From the NCBI GenBank assembly GCA_016110215.1, contig JADWQD010000002.1, positions 1,488,001 to 1,552,000 on the forward strand: a stretch of 64,000 nt of DNA. Reading direction: 5' to 3'. A program made the translations under genes and the position numbers. Origin of the DNA: Capronia americana (lineage: Eukaryota; Ascomycota; Eurotiomycetes; Chaetothyriales; Herpotrichiellaceae). Shown piece after piece: positions 54,971 through 64,000 of this stretch. Below the pieces are notes generated by a model. That model worked only from the letters and a program-made list of their open reading frames with translations, did not search any database and was not told the origin of the DNA. The first letter of the stretch is position 1. Every line of letters starts with the position of its first letter.

Positions 54971-55478
54971 ATAGAACCCATACAGCCGCCTGAAAAGTGG
55001 TAGTGACGGAAGCGGTGTCGAAAAGACAGATTAACGAACAGGGCGGTCACAACACGCTGAAACCTCAACTGGCAGGTACAAACACAAAACAAGAATGATC
55101 GGAGTATTGGTCGGTGAAAACAAATCAGTTGGCAGTATCTCGTGCAGGAAGCAGCTCTCCACTTGGCGATGCGGTCATTCCCAATGTCGATCATGTTTAC
55201 CTCACCGAGCTGTCATGGGAAAGTCATGATGAAATGAAGGCGCGGTGAGGACCAGGCGGTCCCTGGACCAAAAGCAGCATGGCCTGGCACTCCGGACATC
55301 ACCACCGTAACGACGGATAAAATGCTCGCTAATCTCTTTTGCTACTGCCTACTCCGTGTACTTCCCATGAGTTCATGTGAGCAGTTGTTGCGTTTTTGCA
55401 CTACTTAGGAAACGTTGAGCAAAGCTCGGACTTTTGGATCCCTTTCCAGCTCGTTCTACACATTCATTGGCCTGCTCT
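54971..55478. other. Intergenic region
   Basis: About 510 bp: GH31 promoter and epoxide hydrolase 3' flank (both minus strand). Nothing else supported. Confidence 0.4.
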
Positions 55479-56573
55479 TCACAATTTACCCTCCCTCTTG
55501 CTGCCGAAGAATGGAAACACCTTACTTTCCAACCACTCGCCGATGATTTTGTTACAATCCTCCGGCCGTTCCCAGAGTGCCCAATGTCCCGCATCCACCT
55601 CCCTTCTCGTCAATTTGGGGATCCGTTCCTCCATCTTCTGCGCCATAAACGCTTTCAGCGCTTGATCTTTCTTGGCCAAAACGAATAGGACCTCCATACG
55701 CAGCGTCAGGTCTTTCTCTGCTTGGGGACCCGTGTTTTTGCCGCTGCCAAAGAAATCCCGCCACTCGTTCATGTAGTTTGCCTCGCGGTTGCGGTACCAG
55801 TTGAGGGGCCCGTTGACGCCATGCCTCGCGTACTCAGTCACGTAGTAGTCCATTTCCTCGTCGGTCAGGAGCTTTGTCTTACCGATTCGGGCCTGCTTGG
55901 CCAAGTCAACGCCTACGTTCGCGTCAAAGGCGACTTCCTTGGTGTCGGTGGTCCGAGCACCGAAGAGGTTGTTGAGGAAGTTGCGGATTTCGGCCTTCGA
56001 TTTCACGGCCTCCTCGATCTCGCCGGACACGAAGTGTGCTTGGTAGGCGAAGTTGGGTAGGCGCTTCTCAATCAGGATATCCAGCGGTTCGTATTTTTCG
56101 GTGGGCGGGGAGTAAGGCGTGCAGATTGAAAAGACGGCGAAAATCAGGGAGGGATAGTACTGAGCGACGCGGTACACGATGCTGCCGCCCCAGTCGTGGC
56201 CGCCGAGGATGATTTTTGAGACACCCAGTTGGCGGGCCAGTTCGGCGATGTCGTCTGCGGCGCGCTTGTAGGTGTAGTCTTGGAGTTTGAACGGGGGTGC
56301 GTCGGTGCGGCCATAGCCGATACTGTCCGGAGCAACGACGTCCAAACCCAGTTTTGTCAAGAAGGGAATTTGATAGCGCCAGCCCATGCTGATGTCTGGG
56401 AAGCCGTGGATCAAGAAGATGGTCCCGCGCTTGGGCACAGAAGGTGACGCTGGGCTGAAGAGGAGGCCATACGTGTACCCGTTCAAGTAGGCCGACAAGT
56501 GGGAGATGCGCGGGTCGCCATGGACTTTGATTTTGTCGACGGTGAAGCGTTGATTGTTGGCCATAATGGGCAA
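55479..56573 (-). CDS. Epoxide hydrolase, alpha/beta fold
   Basis: Soluble epoxide hydrolase-like enzyme converting epoxides to vicinal diols. Single exon, 364 aa (Met4 also possible as start). The HGxP oxyanion motif is HGFPD at residues 56-60, the nucleophile is Asp127 in GGHDWGGS, and the base His is in VDAGHWALWERPE near residue 330, the typical triad layout. A cap segment with several Tyr residues (YYVTEYARHGVNGPLNWYRN) carries the ring-opening tyrosines. No signal peptide. In fungi such enzymes detoxify epoxides or act in secondary metabolism; no biosynthetic neighbour is present here. Confidence 0.92.
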   Translation of the reverse strand: MPIMANNQRFTVDKIKVHGDPRISHLSAYLNGYTYGLLFSPASPSVPKRGTIFLIHGFPDISMGWRYQIPFLTKLGLDVVAPDSIGYGRTDAPPFKLQDYTYKRAADDIAELARQLGVSKIILGGHDWGGSIVYRVAQYYPSLIFAVFSICTPYSPPTEKYEPLDILIEKRLPNFAYQAHFVSGEIEEAVKSKAEIRNFLNNLFGARTTDTKEVAFDANVGVDLAKQARIGKTKLLTDEEMDYYVTEYARHGVNGPLNWYRNREANYMNEWRDFFGSGKNTGPQAEKDLTLRMEVLFVLAKKDQALKAFMAQKMEERIPKLTRREVDAGHWALWERPEDCNKIIGEWLESKVFPFFGSKREGKL

Positions 56574-57740
56574 TGAGTCGAGCTTTACAGGCTGGTGGTA
56601 CCTTCCAATCCGATCGTTTTGACCGAAAGGATCCTTGACGCCGCACGAGCCGTTCTCAAGTTTCCTTGCCCCAGATTTTGGTTTTGAAGTTGTTTAAATA
56701 GGGCCCTGAGCCCGCCTTCTCTCCAATCGAAACGATATTGCCCTACCTTGCTCGTAGAACGTATTCGGATTCCTGGTCCTCGGTTGACAACCAAACTCGG
56801 GATTCTGCCGGTGTTGACAGCCAAATGAGCAGAGAGTGCTCGTGCTCGTGCTTTCTTCCGTGGCAGACGGCTCTGTTTTGAATGAAGCGCGGCAGGGTTG
56901 TTGAAGAGGGGTTGATGAGAAATATGTCACCTCGTCTGCTACCGCTGGTACTTACCTTGGTGCTTATTTTCGACACAGGTAGCTCCGGAAGCACTGGACC
57001 GAGGTTCAGGCCTGAGCTGCGATGAGGAGCTCGGCCTTTGCAGAGCCCTGGTTATGAGCTGGACAAGCTCGAGAGCCGCTGATTAACCGACGGACAGATA
57101 ACGCTGTCACAGCATTCTGAATGAGACCAGAGCAACAAACCCAAGGCCTTTAATTGACACCGAATTGATTACTGCACCAGAAGCTTGTGAAACCTTGCTC
57201 AGGTCTTGGCATGATCACGTGAAATGACATGTGCGCAAATTTCGCTTTGTTTTCATCGCGACCTCATACCCATATTCATAATTTAAATAATTGGTTTCAA
57301 CCAGGTCTGCGCATCCAGTCGCCCTGAAGACCTTCGGCCTTCGCTGATGATGTTGACTCTGACTGTTGGGGGCTCTCGCCGCGTCAGCGTCGGAGAAGCA
57401 CGAACCCTTGAAACGACCCAATATGGCGTGATGGAGGGCCCGAATGAGCAATTCCCATCGCTTCCCATCAGCCTTGCTTCGGGTTCACTTCTTGACGCGA
57501 CCAGTGCCTGGAATGTTGTGATACGATCCCGTGGTATGTTTACTTTATGATAGGTGTCTGTCCGCTCCTGTTTTGTCAGCATGGAACTCCTGTGCGTCGG
57601 TACATTGCGCTCGGAGGTGTTTCTGCACATCCTCAGCCTTCCTCATAAGCTTGTTGTGCTTTAGTCGCCGCGAACCTCTTCTCCCCCCTGGCGTTTTCCA
57701 TTTTCTTTTGCGAGGCAGCATTCTTTAGTGAAGTGATATC
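56574..57740. promoter_or_regulatory. Divergent intergenic region, epoxide hydrolase / MUP1
   Basis: About 1.17 kb between divergent genes. Several 60-115 codon frames on both strands carry no domains. It should contain both promoters. Confidence 0.45.
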
Positions 57741-59460
57741 ATGTCTCCTGAGATGCAAGACCTCGAAACATCTCCTTTATTGTCGCCTGTGGGATCACAG
57801 GATAGCTCACCGCGGCAGTCGATTGAACGGCAACGCAAAGCAGCAGCGCTCGACGAGCGAAACATCGAAAATGACGTTCTCCCAGAAGAATCTACTGCTG
57901 GCCGCAACATCGGCTGGGGGAGCGCGTACGTCCTGGTGATCTCCCGAGTGATCGGATCCGGCATCTTTGCCATGCCTGGGACGATTGTCCAGAACGTGGG
58001 AAGCCCGGGCCTAGCACTGGTACTTTGGGTTGTCGGCGCGCTCGTTGCGTGGGCTGGTCTTGCCATCGAGATGGAATATGGTTGCATGCTACCTCGCTCA
58101 GGCGGAGTGAAGGTTTACCTGGAGTACACCTTCCGCAAACCACAATTTCTTACTTCAACCTTGGTCGCGGTCCAAGCTGTCCTCCTGGGGTTTACGGCCA
58201 GCAATTGCATCGTGTTCGCCAAGTACACACTGTTCGCGGCAGGCGTCACTCCTCAGGATCTCAACACCAAGCTCCTGGCAATCGGGTTGCTGACCTGGAT
58301 TACGTTTGTTCACAGCTGCTTCTACAGGACCGGGATCTGGATTCAAAATGTTCTTGGGTGGCTCAAAGTGGGATTGATTGTGTTTATGATCCTGACTGGA
58401 CTATTTGTCGTATTGTTCAGACCTTCTACTCCTTCCAGCGGGCCAGCAACAACCATGTCATGGGATGATTTATGGACGGGCTCAGACTGGGCCTGGAACA
58501 CCTTGTCGACCGCTTTCTTCAAGATTTCTTATTCCTACGCAGGACTCAGCAACGTCAACAACGTGCTGAACGAGGTCAAGGATCCTATCCGAACCATCAA
58601 GACTGTTGGTCCTACTGCGTTGCTCACGGCTTGTACCATGTATGTTCTTGTCAATGTCGCATATCTTGCGGTGGTGCCGTTGGAGGAGGTCAAGCAGAGC
58701 AGCGAGCTTATTGCTGCGCTTTTCTTCGAGCGAGTCTTTGGCGCGGGCTTCGGCAACGTGTTCCTCCCGCTAGCCATTGCTCTGAGCGCAGCAGGGAATG
58801 TCATGGTGGTCACCTTTGCCGTGGTGGGTACAACGTCTTCACACGCAGCGACACCTCGCTAACCATATCGCAGTCTCGGCTGAACCAAGAAGTTGCCCGG
58901 CAAGGTTTCTTACCATATGCGGCACATCTGGCGTCTTCAAAACCATTCGGTACGCCCATGGGAGGGCTCATTGTCCATTATGTACCTTCGGCTCTGGTCA
59001 TCGCCATACCGCCATCGGCCACCGTCTACGCATTCATTGCGGACGTCGAAGGCTATGCGGGATCGTTCTTCGGTCTGGCGGTCGCAGCTGGCTTGATCCT
59101 CCTCCGCTACCAGAAGCCAGACTTACGACGACCGTTCAAAGCTTGGATCCCGGCCGTGTGGCTGAGACTCTTGTTGTCGCTGTCCCTGATTGGCGCTCCA
59201 TTCTTCCCATCCAAGAAAGGCCACTCGGACGTCAACTTCTTCTATGCGACGTATGCATTAGTTGGAATCGCCATGTAAGTGGACGCCCTTGTATGAGGAC
59301 GAGCACCACTGACTGTGGCCATAGACTGCTTTTTGGAGTTGTTTATTGGTCCGTATGGACCATTGCCCTACCCCGTTACCGAGGCTATAGACTTGAAGAG
59401 GAAATGGACATATTAGACGACGGGACGACCATAACGAAACTTGTGCGCAAGGAATTATAA
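57741..59460 (+). CDS. MUP1: Methionine/amino-acid permease, MUP1-like (LAT/YAT family)
   Basis: Plasma-membrane amino-acid permease of the APC superfamily, probable methionine/cysteine uptake. Exons are 57741..58823, 58874..59274 and 59325..59460, giving 539 aa. The cytosolic N-terminal tail (about 55 residues) is rich in Ser and charged residues. The first helix has ISRVIGSGIFAMPG, matching the conserved SGIF substrate site, and another landmark is FFKISYSYAGLSNVNNVLNEVKDP. Intron 1 restores VVTFAVSRLNQEVARQGFLP, and intron 2 joins LVGIAI to LLFGVVYWS. Close fungal paralogues include low- and high-affinity methionine permeases; which one this is cannot be decided here. Confidence 0.87.
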
Positions 59461-59830
59461 TCAGCGCTCTGTATTGATAAGCCGACAAGATACTGATTGG
59501 AGCGAAATGAGGAATACCTGGAGATGCCTCATATGCCCCAACATAAGGCCAGAACGCCTGAGCCATTTGGAGGTCTGCTAGAGACATGGTCATGCAATGT
59601 CTCCGCGCCGATTGGCCTCGGGAGTTATGTATACACGTCTTCGACGCTTTACCCCACACCCTATCTGACCATCGCGTCTGAGCACCCCAGGATGGCGTGC
59701 TATCTGACAAATCAGGAAATAGCATAGCACTGGCCATAAGTATGGGGACACCCTCACTTGAGGACTGGGCTTGGAGTGTCGAGAGCAGACGGACAGTCAC
59801 ACAAGACAGCACGAGTACCTACAAGCAGCA
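59461..59830. other. Intergenic region
   Basis: About 370 bp between two plus-strand genes. No gene supported. Confidence 0.4.
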
Positions 59831-60816
59831 ATGGCACAAGCAGCAGTTCAACAGCCGGGTGGCCACTCTACCTCGTTCGAGCCGTTGACAACCCAACTGA
59901 AGGGCTCTTCCAATACTCAGCAAGAGAAGCACCACGTCCGCACGAGCCTCAACTACTACAAGGATCCCGGTGATGGCAGCGCCCCCAAGCCCTCCTATGT
60001 AGGCAAGCCCGAAACCTACGAGAGACCGGCCGAGCCCCTGGACGTGACCATCACCGACATCCGCGGCGAGGAGAAGAATTACAACCTGGACAAGAACGGA
60101 TTTGAGATCTACCGCCACACAAGCATCGAGAAAGACTTTGTCGACGACGACCAGATCAAGGCGCAATACTACCCGGAAGTTGAGCAACTGTTGAAGGACG
60201 CGTGAGCCGATACCGATTCCGAACCCAACTCCGCCTATTCTGGCTGTTGCTTGCTGACCATTGCTCTCCTGATAGGACCGGGGCCTCACGTGTCTTTATT
60301 TTTGACCACACCGTCCGTCGGGCTCCCAAGGACCGCGCAACCCCAGCAGCTCTCCTCCGGGGACCAGTGAACCGCGTCCACATCGACCAAAGCTACAGCG
60401 CGTCCAAGTCTCGCGTCCCCCACCACCTGCCCGAGGAGGCGGACCGGCTGCTCCAGACTCGGTACCAAATCATCAACGTCTGGCGGCCCATCAAGACCAT
60501 TCTGAAGGACCCGCTGACCGTCGCCGATGCCCACTCGGTTCCCGACTCGGACCTCGTTGGCGTGGGCCTGATCTATCCGACACGGAAAGGCGAGACCTAC
60601 ACCGTCCGCCCCAACCCCCAGCACAAGTGGTACTACCTCTACGGCCAGACCCCCGAGGAAGTTCTCCTGATCAAGTGCTTCGACTCGAAATTGGACGGCC
60701 GAGCAAGACGAGTGCCACACACTGCGTTTGTCAACCCCGAGACTGTCAACGAGTACTCGAGGGAGTCGATCGAGGTGCGCTGCCTGGTTTTCCACGAAGA
60801 CCAGGCTGCCGAGTGA
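59831..60816 (+). CDS. CmcJ/NvfI (asaB-like) family oxygenase-related protein
   Basis: Member of the fungal GA4-desaturase/asaB/CmcJ family. Exons are 59831..60201 and 60276..60816, giving 303 aa, standard for the family. The joined protein has HHVRTSLNYYKDPGDGS near the N-terminus (the family's signature opening), DIRGEEKNYNLDKNGFEIYRH, then FIFDHTVRRAP, VNRVHIDQSYSAS (likely metal-binding His/Asp) and QIINVWRPIKT. The C-terminal half has VPHTAFVNP and SRESIEVRCLVFHED. Relatives hydroxylate or rearrange secondary metabolites with Fe(II) and 2-oxoglutarate, but no other biosynthetic gene is near. The intron (GTGAGC..TGATAG) restores GASRVFIFDHT. Role unknown. Confidence 0.85.
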
Positions 60817-61590
60817 GGGAGCGAGCGAGTAAGTGAGTGAGTGAGTAGCTTCTGTACGAGGTGCCAGTGTCGTGTGTAAGCTTAAGTAGCCATAATCTAT
60901 TTACCTCGTGCTTGAACCTTGAATACTGCGGAGCGCAAGGAAGCAGCTATATATGAAACCCATACTGCCGGACATGCCTCACAGTGATAACCCGTACGAG
61001 TACGCACTGCTTGTCGCCACGGAATGCCGCTCGGATAGACGAAGCCGAGAGGATCTCACGCGTGCACATCACTCCATGGCGCCAAGGCCCCGCGCACGAA
61101 CCAAGCCCAGCACAGCCTCATCACATGACCGCACTTGGCTGCATCGGGCCCGGAACTGAGGCGTCCAGCCACAATTGCTCACCGGCGACTAATGGGCGTA
61201 AACCTCGGGGTCCCAAATCACTGCCCCGCCTCGCTTGCCGTCCCTCCACCAAAACCCAAGGGGCGCAGGGGCAGTGAACGACGCTGCTCCATGCCGTCAT
61301 CTGATAGGAACTGAAGTCTTACGATTACGAATGAGTCTGCCTTGGCCCTGCGGACGTATATTAACCAGCTACGGGGGTCTTCGTGGACCTGAGGTCGAAA
61401 AGGCAACCAGGCAACTTTGTCTCCTCGCTTCCACTTACCCTCCATCACCCCCAGACACACACACACACACATATACACACAGGCAACGCGCGCGCTCGCG
61501 AATCCTTTGGACTTTTTGTCGCATACTGTGTACACGGTAACCTAGATACCCATCTCTATCTCTATCTCTCTGCGCATACTCCCACCTGCA
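60817..61590. other. Intergenic region before annexin
   Basis: About 775 bp with a GAGT/GTGA run just after the previous stop (about 60820-60846) and a CA dinucleotide repeat (about 61454-61476) in the annexin leader. No gene supported. Confidence 0.45.
61454..61476. repeat. CA dinucleotide microsatellite
   Basis: A run of about nine CA units in the presumed annexin 5' leader. Confidence 0.65.
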
Positions 61591-62865
61591 ATGTCATACG
61601 GCCCTCCGCAGGGACCGCCTCCAGGACAATACGGCGGCCCTCCCCCTCCTCCCGGCCAAGGCTACGGCTACGGCTACGGCTACCCTCCAGGTCCGCCGCA
61701 ACCAGGCCCCGGCGGATATCCACAGTTCGGCGGCCCTCCTCCTCCTCCGCAACAGCACGGAAGCTGGGCGCCTCCCCCAGGCCCGCCTCCGGGACAATAT
61801 GGCGGCCCACCACCGCCACAGCAGCATGGAAACTGGGGTGCCGCTCCTCCTCCACCACCACCAGGACAGTATAACCAATTCGGCGGGCCCCCAGCGGCGC
61901 CGCCATCTCCAGGATACATCCCCGGGGCGGCGGCGCAAGGCGACGCGTCGCGCGACGCAGACGCCCTGCGCGCGGCGATGAAGGGCTTCGGCACGGATGA
62001 AGCGGCGCTGATCCGGGTGCTCTCGAAGCCGGACCCGCTGCAGATGGCGCTGCTGCGCAACACGTACAACCAGCGGCACCGGCGCGACCTGGAAAAGGAC
62101 ATCAAGTCGGAGACGTCCAAGTACTTCCGCGACGCGCTCGTGGCGCTCGTGCAGGGCCCGCTCATGCACGACGTGCACAGCGTGCACGACGCGATCAAGG
62201 GCCTGGGCACCAAGGAGTCGGTGCTCAACGACGTGCTGCTGGGCCGGTCCAACGCCGACATGCGCGCCATCAAGGCCGCGTACCAGCAGACGTTCCGGCG
62301 TACGCTCGAGGCCGACGTCAAAGGCGACCTGTCGCTCAAGACGGAGCGGCTGTTCGAGATGGTCATGTCGGCCACGCGCAACGAAGAGTCCGCCCCCGTC
62401 ATCCCCCACGAGCTGGAGCACGACTGCTCCGAGCTGCACCGCGCCATGGACGGCCGTGTCGGCACCGACCAGATCGCCGTGTGCGCCATCCTGGCCAAGC
62501 GCTCCGACGGCCAACTCCGCGCCATCGTCCACCACTGGCAGCAGAAATACCACTCGTCGCTCGAGAAGGTCATCGAGTCCGAGTTCTCGGGCCACATGAA
62601 GGACGCCCTCGTGCTGATGGTGCGCCGCGCCTCCGACCGCGCCATGTCCGACGCCATCCAGCTCGAGGACGCCATGGCCGGCATCGGCACCAAGGATGTC
62701 TTGTTGGTCCAGCGCGTCGTCAGGGTCCATTGGGACCGCATGCACTTGGATCAGGTCAAGAGAGCATACGCCCACCGGTATAAGAAGGATTTGATCCAGA
62801 GGGTCAAGGGGGAGATCCACTTTGACAAATACTACGAGGGCGTGCTGGTTGCTTGCTTGTCCTGA
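61591..62865 (+). CDS. Annexin with Pro/Gly/Tyr-rich N-terminal head
   Basis: Calcium- and phospholipid-binding annexin, cytosolic and membrane-associated. Single exon, 424 aa. Residues 1-110 form a low-complexity head of repeated PPGQYGGPPPP and GYGYGY units. The core of about 310 residues has four annexin repeats, each with a GxGT-type loop: KGFGTDEAAL, KGLGTKESVL, GRVGTDQIAV and AGIGTKDVLL. The core ends EIHFDKYYEGVLVACLS. This head-plus-core plan is typical of filamentous-fungal annexins (ANXC3/C4 type). The head resembles those of annexin A7 and A11, which phase-separate, so similar behaviour is possible but unproven. Confidence 0.95.
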   Translation: MSYGPPQGPPPGQYGGPPPPPGQGYGYGYGYPPGPPQPGPGGYPQFGGPPPPPQQHGSWAPPPGPPPGQYGGPPPPQQHGNWGAAPPPPPPGQYNQFGGPPAAPPSPGYIPGAAAQGDASRDADALRAAMKGFGTDEAALIRVLSKPDPLQMALLRNTYNQRHRRDLEKDIKSETSKYFRDALVALVQGPLMHDVHSVHDAIKGLGTKESVLNDVLLGRSNADMRAIKAAYQQTFRRTLEADVKGDLSLKTERLFEMVMSATRNEESAPVIPHELEHDCSELHRAMDGRVGTDQIAVCAILAKRSDGQLRAIVHHWQQKYHSSLEKVIESEFSGHMKDALVLMVRRASDRAMSDAIQLEDAMAGIGTKDVLLVQRVVRVHWDRMHLDQVKRAYAHRYKKDLIQRVKGEIHFDKYYEGVLVACLS

Positions 62866-63753
62866 TCAAATCTGTCGCCTTGGGTCACGCGAAGGTCTAA
62901 TGTGCTGTGCTGTGCTGTGCTGTGCGGTGCGGTGTGGTGTGGTCCGCTGTGATATGTGTCGGCGAGGCGTTCTGACGGGGTTCCTTTTTTGGCGACGAAC
63001 CCAGCTCATGCGTGGTCGCTTATTTTTATCTTTACGTTTGCCCTGGTAGTGCGGATCAGGAACACTACGCATCCTTATACGTTGGCTGCCTCGCGGCAAT
63101 GAAGATGGTCTTCCCCCTCCAAGTCCGGTCGCCGTCTTCCCTACATTTGGCATGAGAAGAACTTGGTCTCCGCGATCCTCCCGAGCTACCTACACCTGAG
63201 GACGGACCGGACACGGGAATCCATCCCAGAATACAAATGTTCAAGGACGGTTATGTATTGTCGCTACACGATGAATGTCATGAGAAAAAGAAAGATATCG
63301 TAACACCCAAGGCCATCCAGACTGTGCCCGCTGCGCTGTTTCGCTTCCTTCCCAATGCAATCGAATCCCAAAATCCAAATCCGATTCTCACTTCCACCCC
63401 AGCCCTTCCTTTACCCATGAATGGTCGGTCCCATGTTTGCAGTCAATAATATACTCGATCCAAATGTGCGGCTCGAACGAAAGTATGTGCATGCGTCAAG
63501 CTTCGTAACGGCGTCCATCCCTCCCGAAGCCCCAGGTCATGGCAGATTCAGTCATCAAACGCCCAACCCAGTGCCTGTCTCGACCAGAGGGGGACATGCG
63601 ACATGTCCCCCTGCCCGAAGACGCCTCAGAAATCCCATGTCTGGGCGCAAATGTGTCCCTTGAAGAAATCCCCATGCTGCAATTACCCCCCTCAGTTTAC
63701 TTGTAGCGTGCTGAGATCTGCTGTCGAAGCAATCCCGGCACCCGTTCCCTCCA
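62866..63753. other. Intergenic region, annexin to the last gene
   Basis: About 890 bp between convergent genes. It contains a GTGCT-type repeat at about 62901-62943. Short frames have no domains. Confidence 0.45.
62901..62943. repeat. TGTGC pentanucleotide-type repeat
   Basis: A run of TGTGC/TGTGG/GTGCG variants just after the annexin stop, with imperfect five-base periodicity. Confidence 0.6.
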
Positions 63754-63966
63754 TTACTCATCATCGTCTTCTTCGCTACTTTCGTCTTCACTGCTTCCTT
63801 CTGAAGTCTCTGGTGTCTTGATTTCGCTTCTCTCGGCCTTGACCTCCGCGAGAAGGCTCGCCACCTCGCTCAAGATCTCCCCAATAGGCTTGGCCTGGTT
63901 AAACAGGCTGACGCCCTTCTGGAAAGGCTGATACATGTGTCGGAGTTGCAGAGTGGTGGCACAGGC
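63754..63966 (-). CDS. 3' exon of an unidentified gene with acidic C-terminus
   Basis: Last exon of a gene that enters from the right edge. It begins after an acceptor CGCTACAG at 63967 with a CTAAT branch about 14 nt upstream, and reads ACATTLQLRHMYQPFQ, GVSLFNQAKPIGEILSEVASLLAEV and then an acidic tail ending SSEEDDDE. The segment looks amphipathic and helical with a Ser/Glu/Asp tail. I do not recognise the family. The intron continues past 64000, so the rest is not visible. Confidence 0.6.
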   Translation of the reverse strand, partial: ACATTLQLRHMYQPFQKGVSLFNQAKPIGEILSEVASLLAEVKAERSEIKTPETSEGSSEDESSEEDDDE

Positions 63967-64000
63967 CTGTAGCGGAAAATTAGCTTGTGTCTGGCGCAGT

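Noticed and set aside
61594..62820. Two long minus-strand frames (408 and 353 codons) opposite annexin
   Set aside because: Shadow frames of the GC-rich annexin coding sequence.

Overview
The window is nuclear DNA of a filamentous ascomycete (Pezizomycotina). The evidence is short introns of about 45-120 bp with GT..AG ends and CTAAC/CTGAC-like branch sites, fungal gene families (Zn(II)2Cys6 regulators, MFS permeases, twinfilin, ISC1, SFC1, MUP1) and AT-rich islands that look like repeat-induced point mutation. I cannot name the species. There is no rRNA, convincing tRNA, CRISPR array or intact transposon. Exon joins below were worked out by hand from splice signals and reading-frame continuity.

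Region 1 (1-16.7 kb). The 5' end of a Tlg2-type syntaxin, a five-exon calmodulin gene and a dienelactone hydrolase family gene are followed by decayed AT-rich DNA holding a scrap of a zinc-cluster gene. Next comes a likely aromatic-catabolism cluster: a monocarboxylate-type MFS permease, a Zn2Cys6 regulator, an intradiol ring-cleavage dioxygenase, an alpha/beta hydrolase, an FAD monooxygenase and a short-chain dehydrogenase. The inferred flow is uptake, ring hydroxylation, ring cleavage and further processing.

Region 2 (16.7-34 kb). A broken secreted-protein gene runs into an AT-rich island. Housekeeping genes follow: RFA1 with a MluI cell-cycle box upstream, a quinone oxidoreductase with a possible mitochondrial leader, an NmrA-like protein, a one-pass membrane protein, a small basic nuclear-type protein, ISC1, a pinin-domain protein divergent from RDS3/PHF5, and twinfilin.

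Region 3 (34-47 kb, accessory). A second Zn2Cys6 regulator and a HOL1-like MFS permease lie next to an intronless, GC-rich gene for a protein like the large subunit of N,N-dimethylformamidase, across a 2.25 kb microsatellite-rich gap. This looks like a small amide-use locus, possibly with bacterial ancestry. Beside it is a decayed gene joining a nucleoside-phosphorylase-like domain, a disordered linker, a zinc ribbon and a P-loop GTPase. It carries two frameshifts, one of them in a TGCC tandem repeat. This is the most unusual object in the window.

Region 4 (47-64 kb). SFC1-type succinate/fumarate carrier, a zinc-cluster-less regulator-like protein, a GH31 glycosidase, an epoxide hydrolase, a MUP1-like methionine permease, a CmcJ/NvfI (asaB-like) oxygenase, an annexin with a Pro/Gly/Tyr-rich head, and the 3' end of an unidentified gene.
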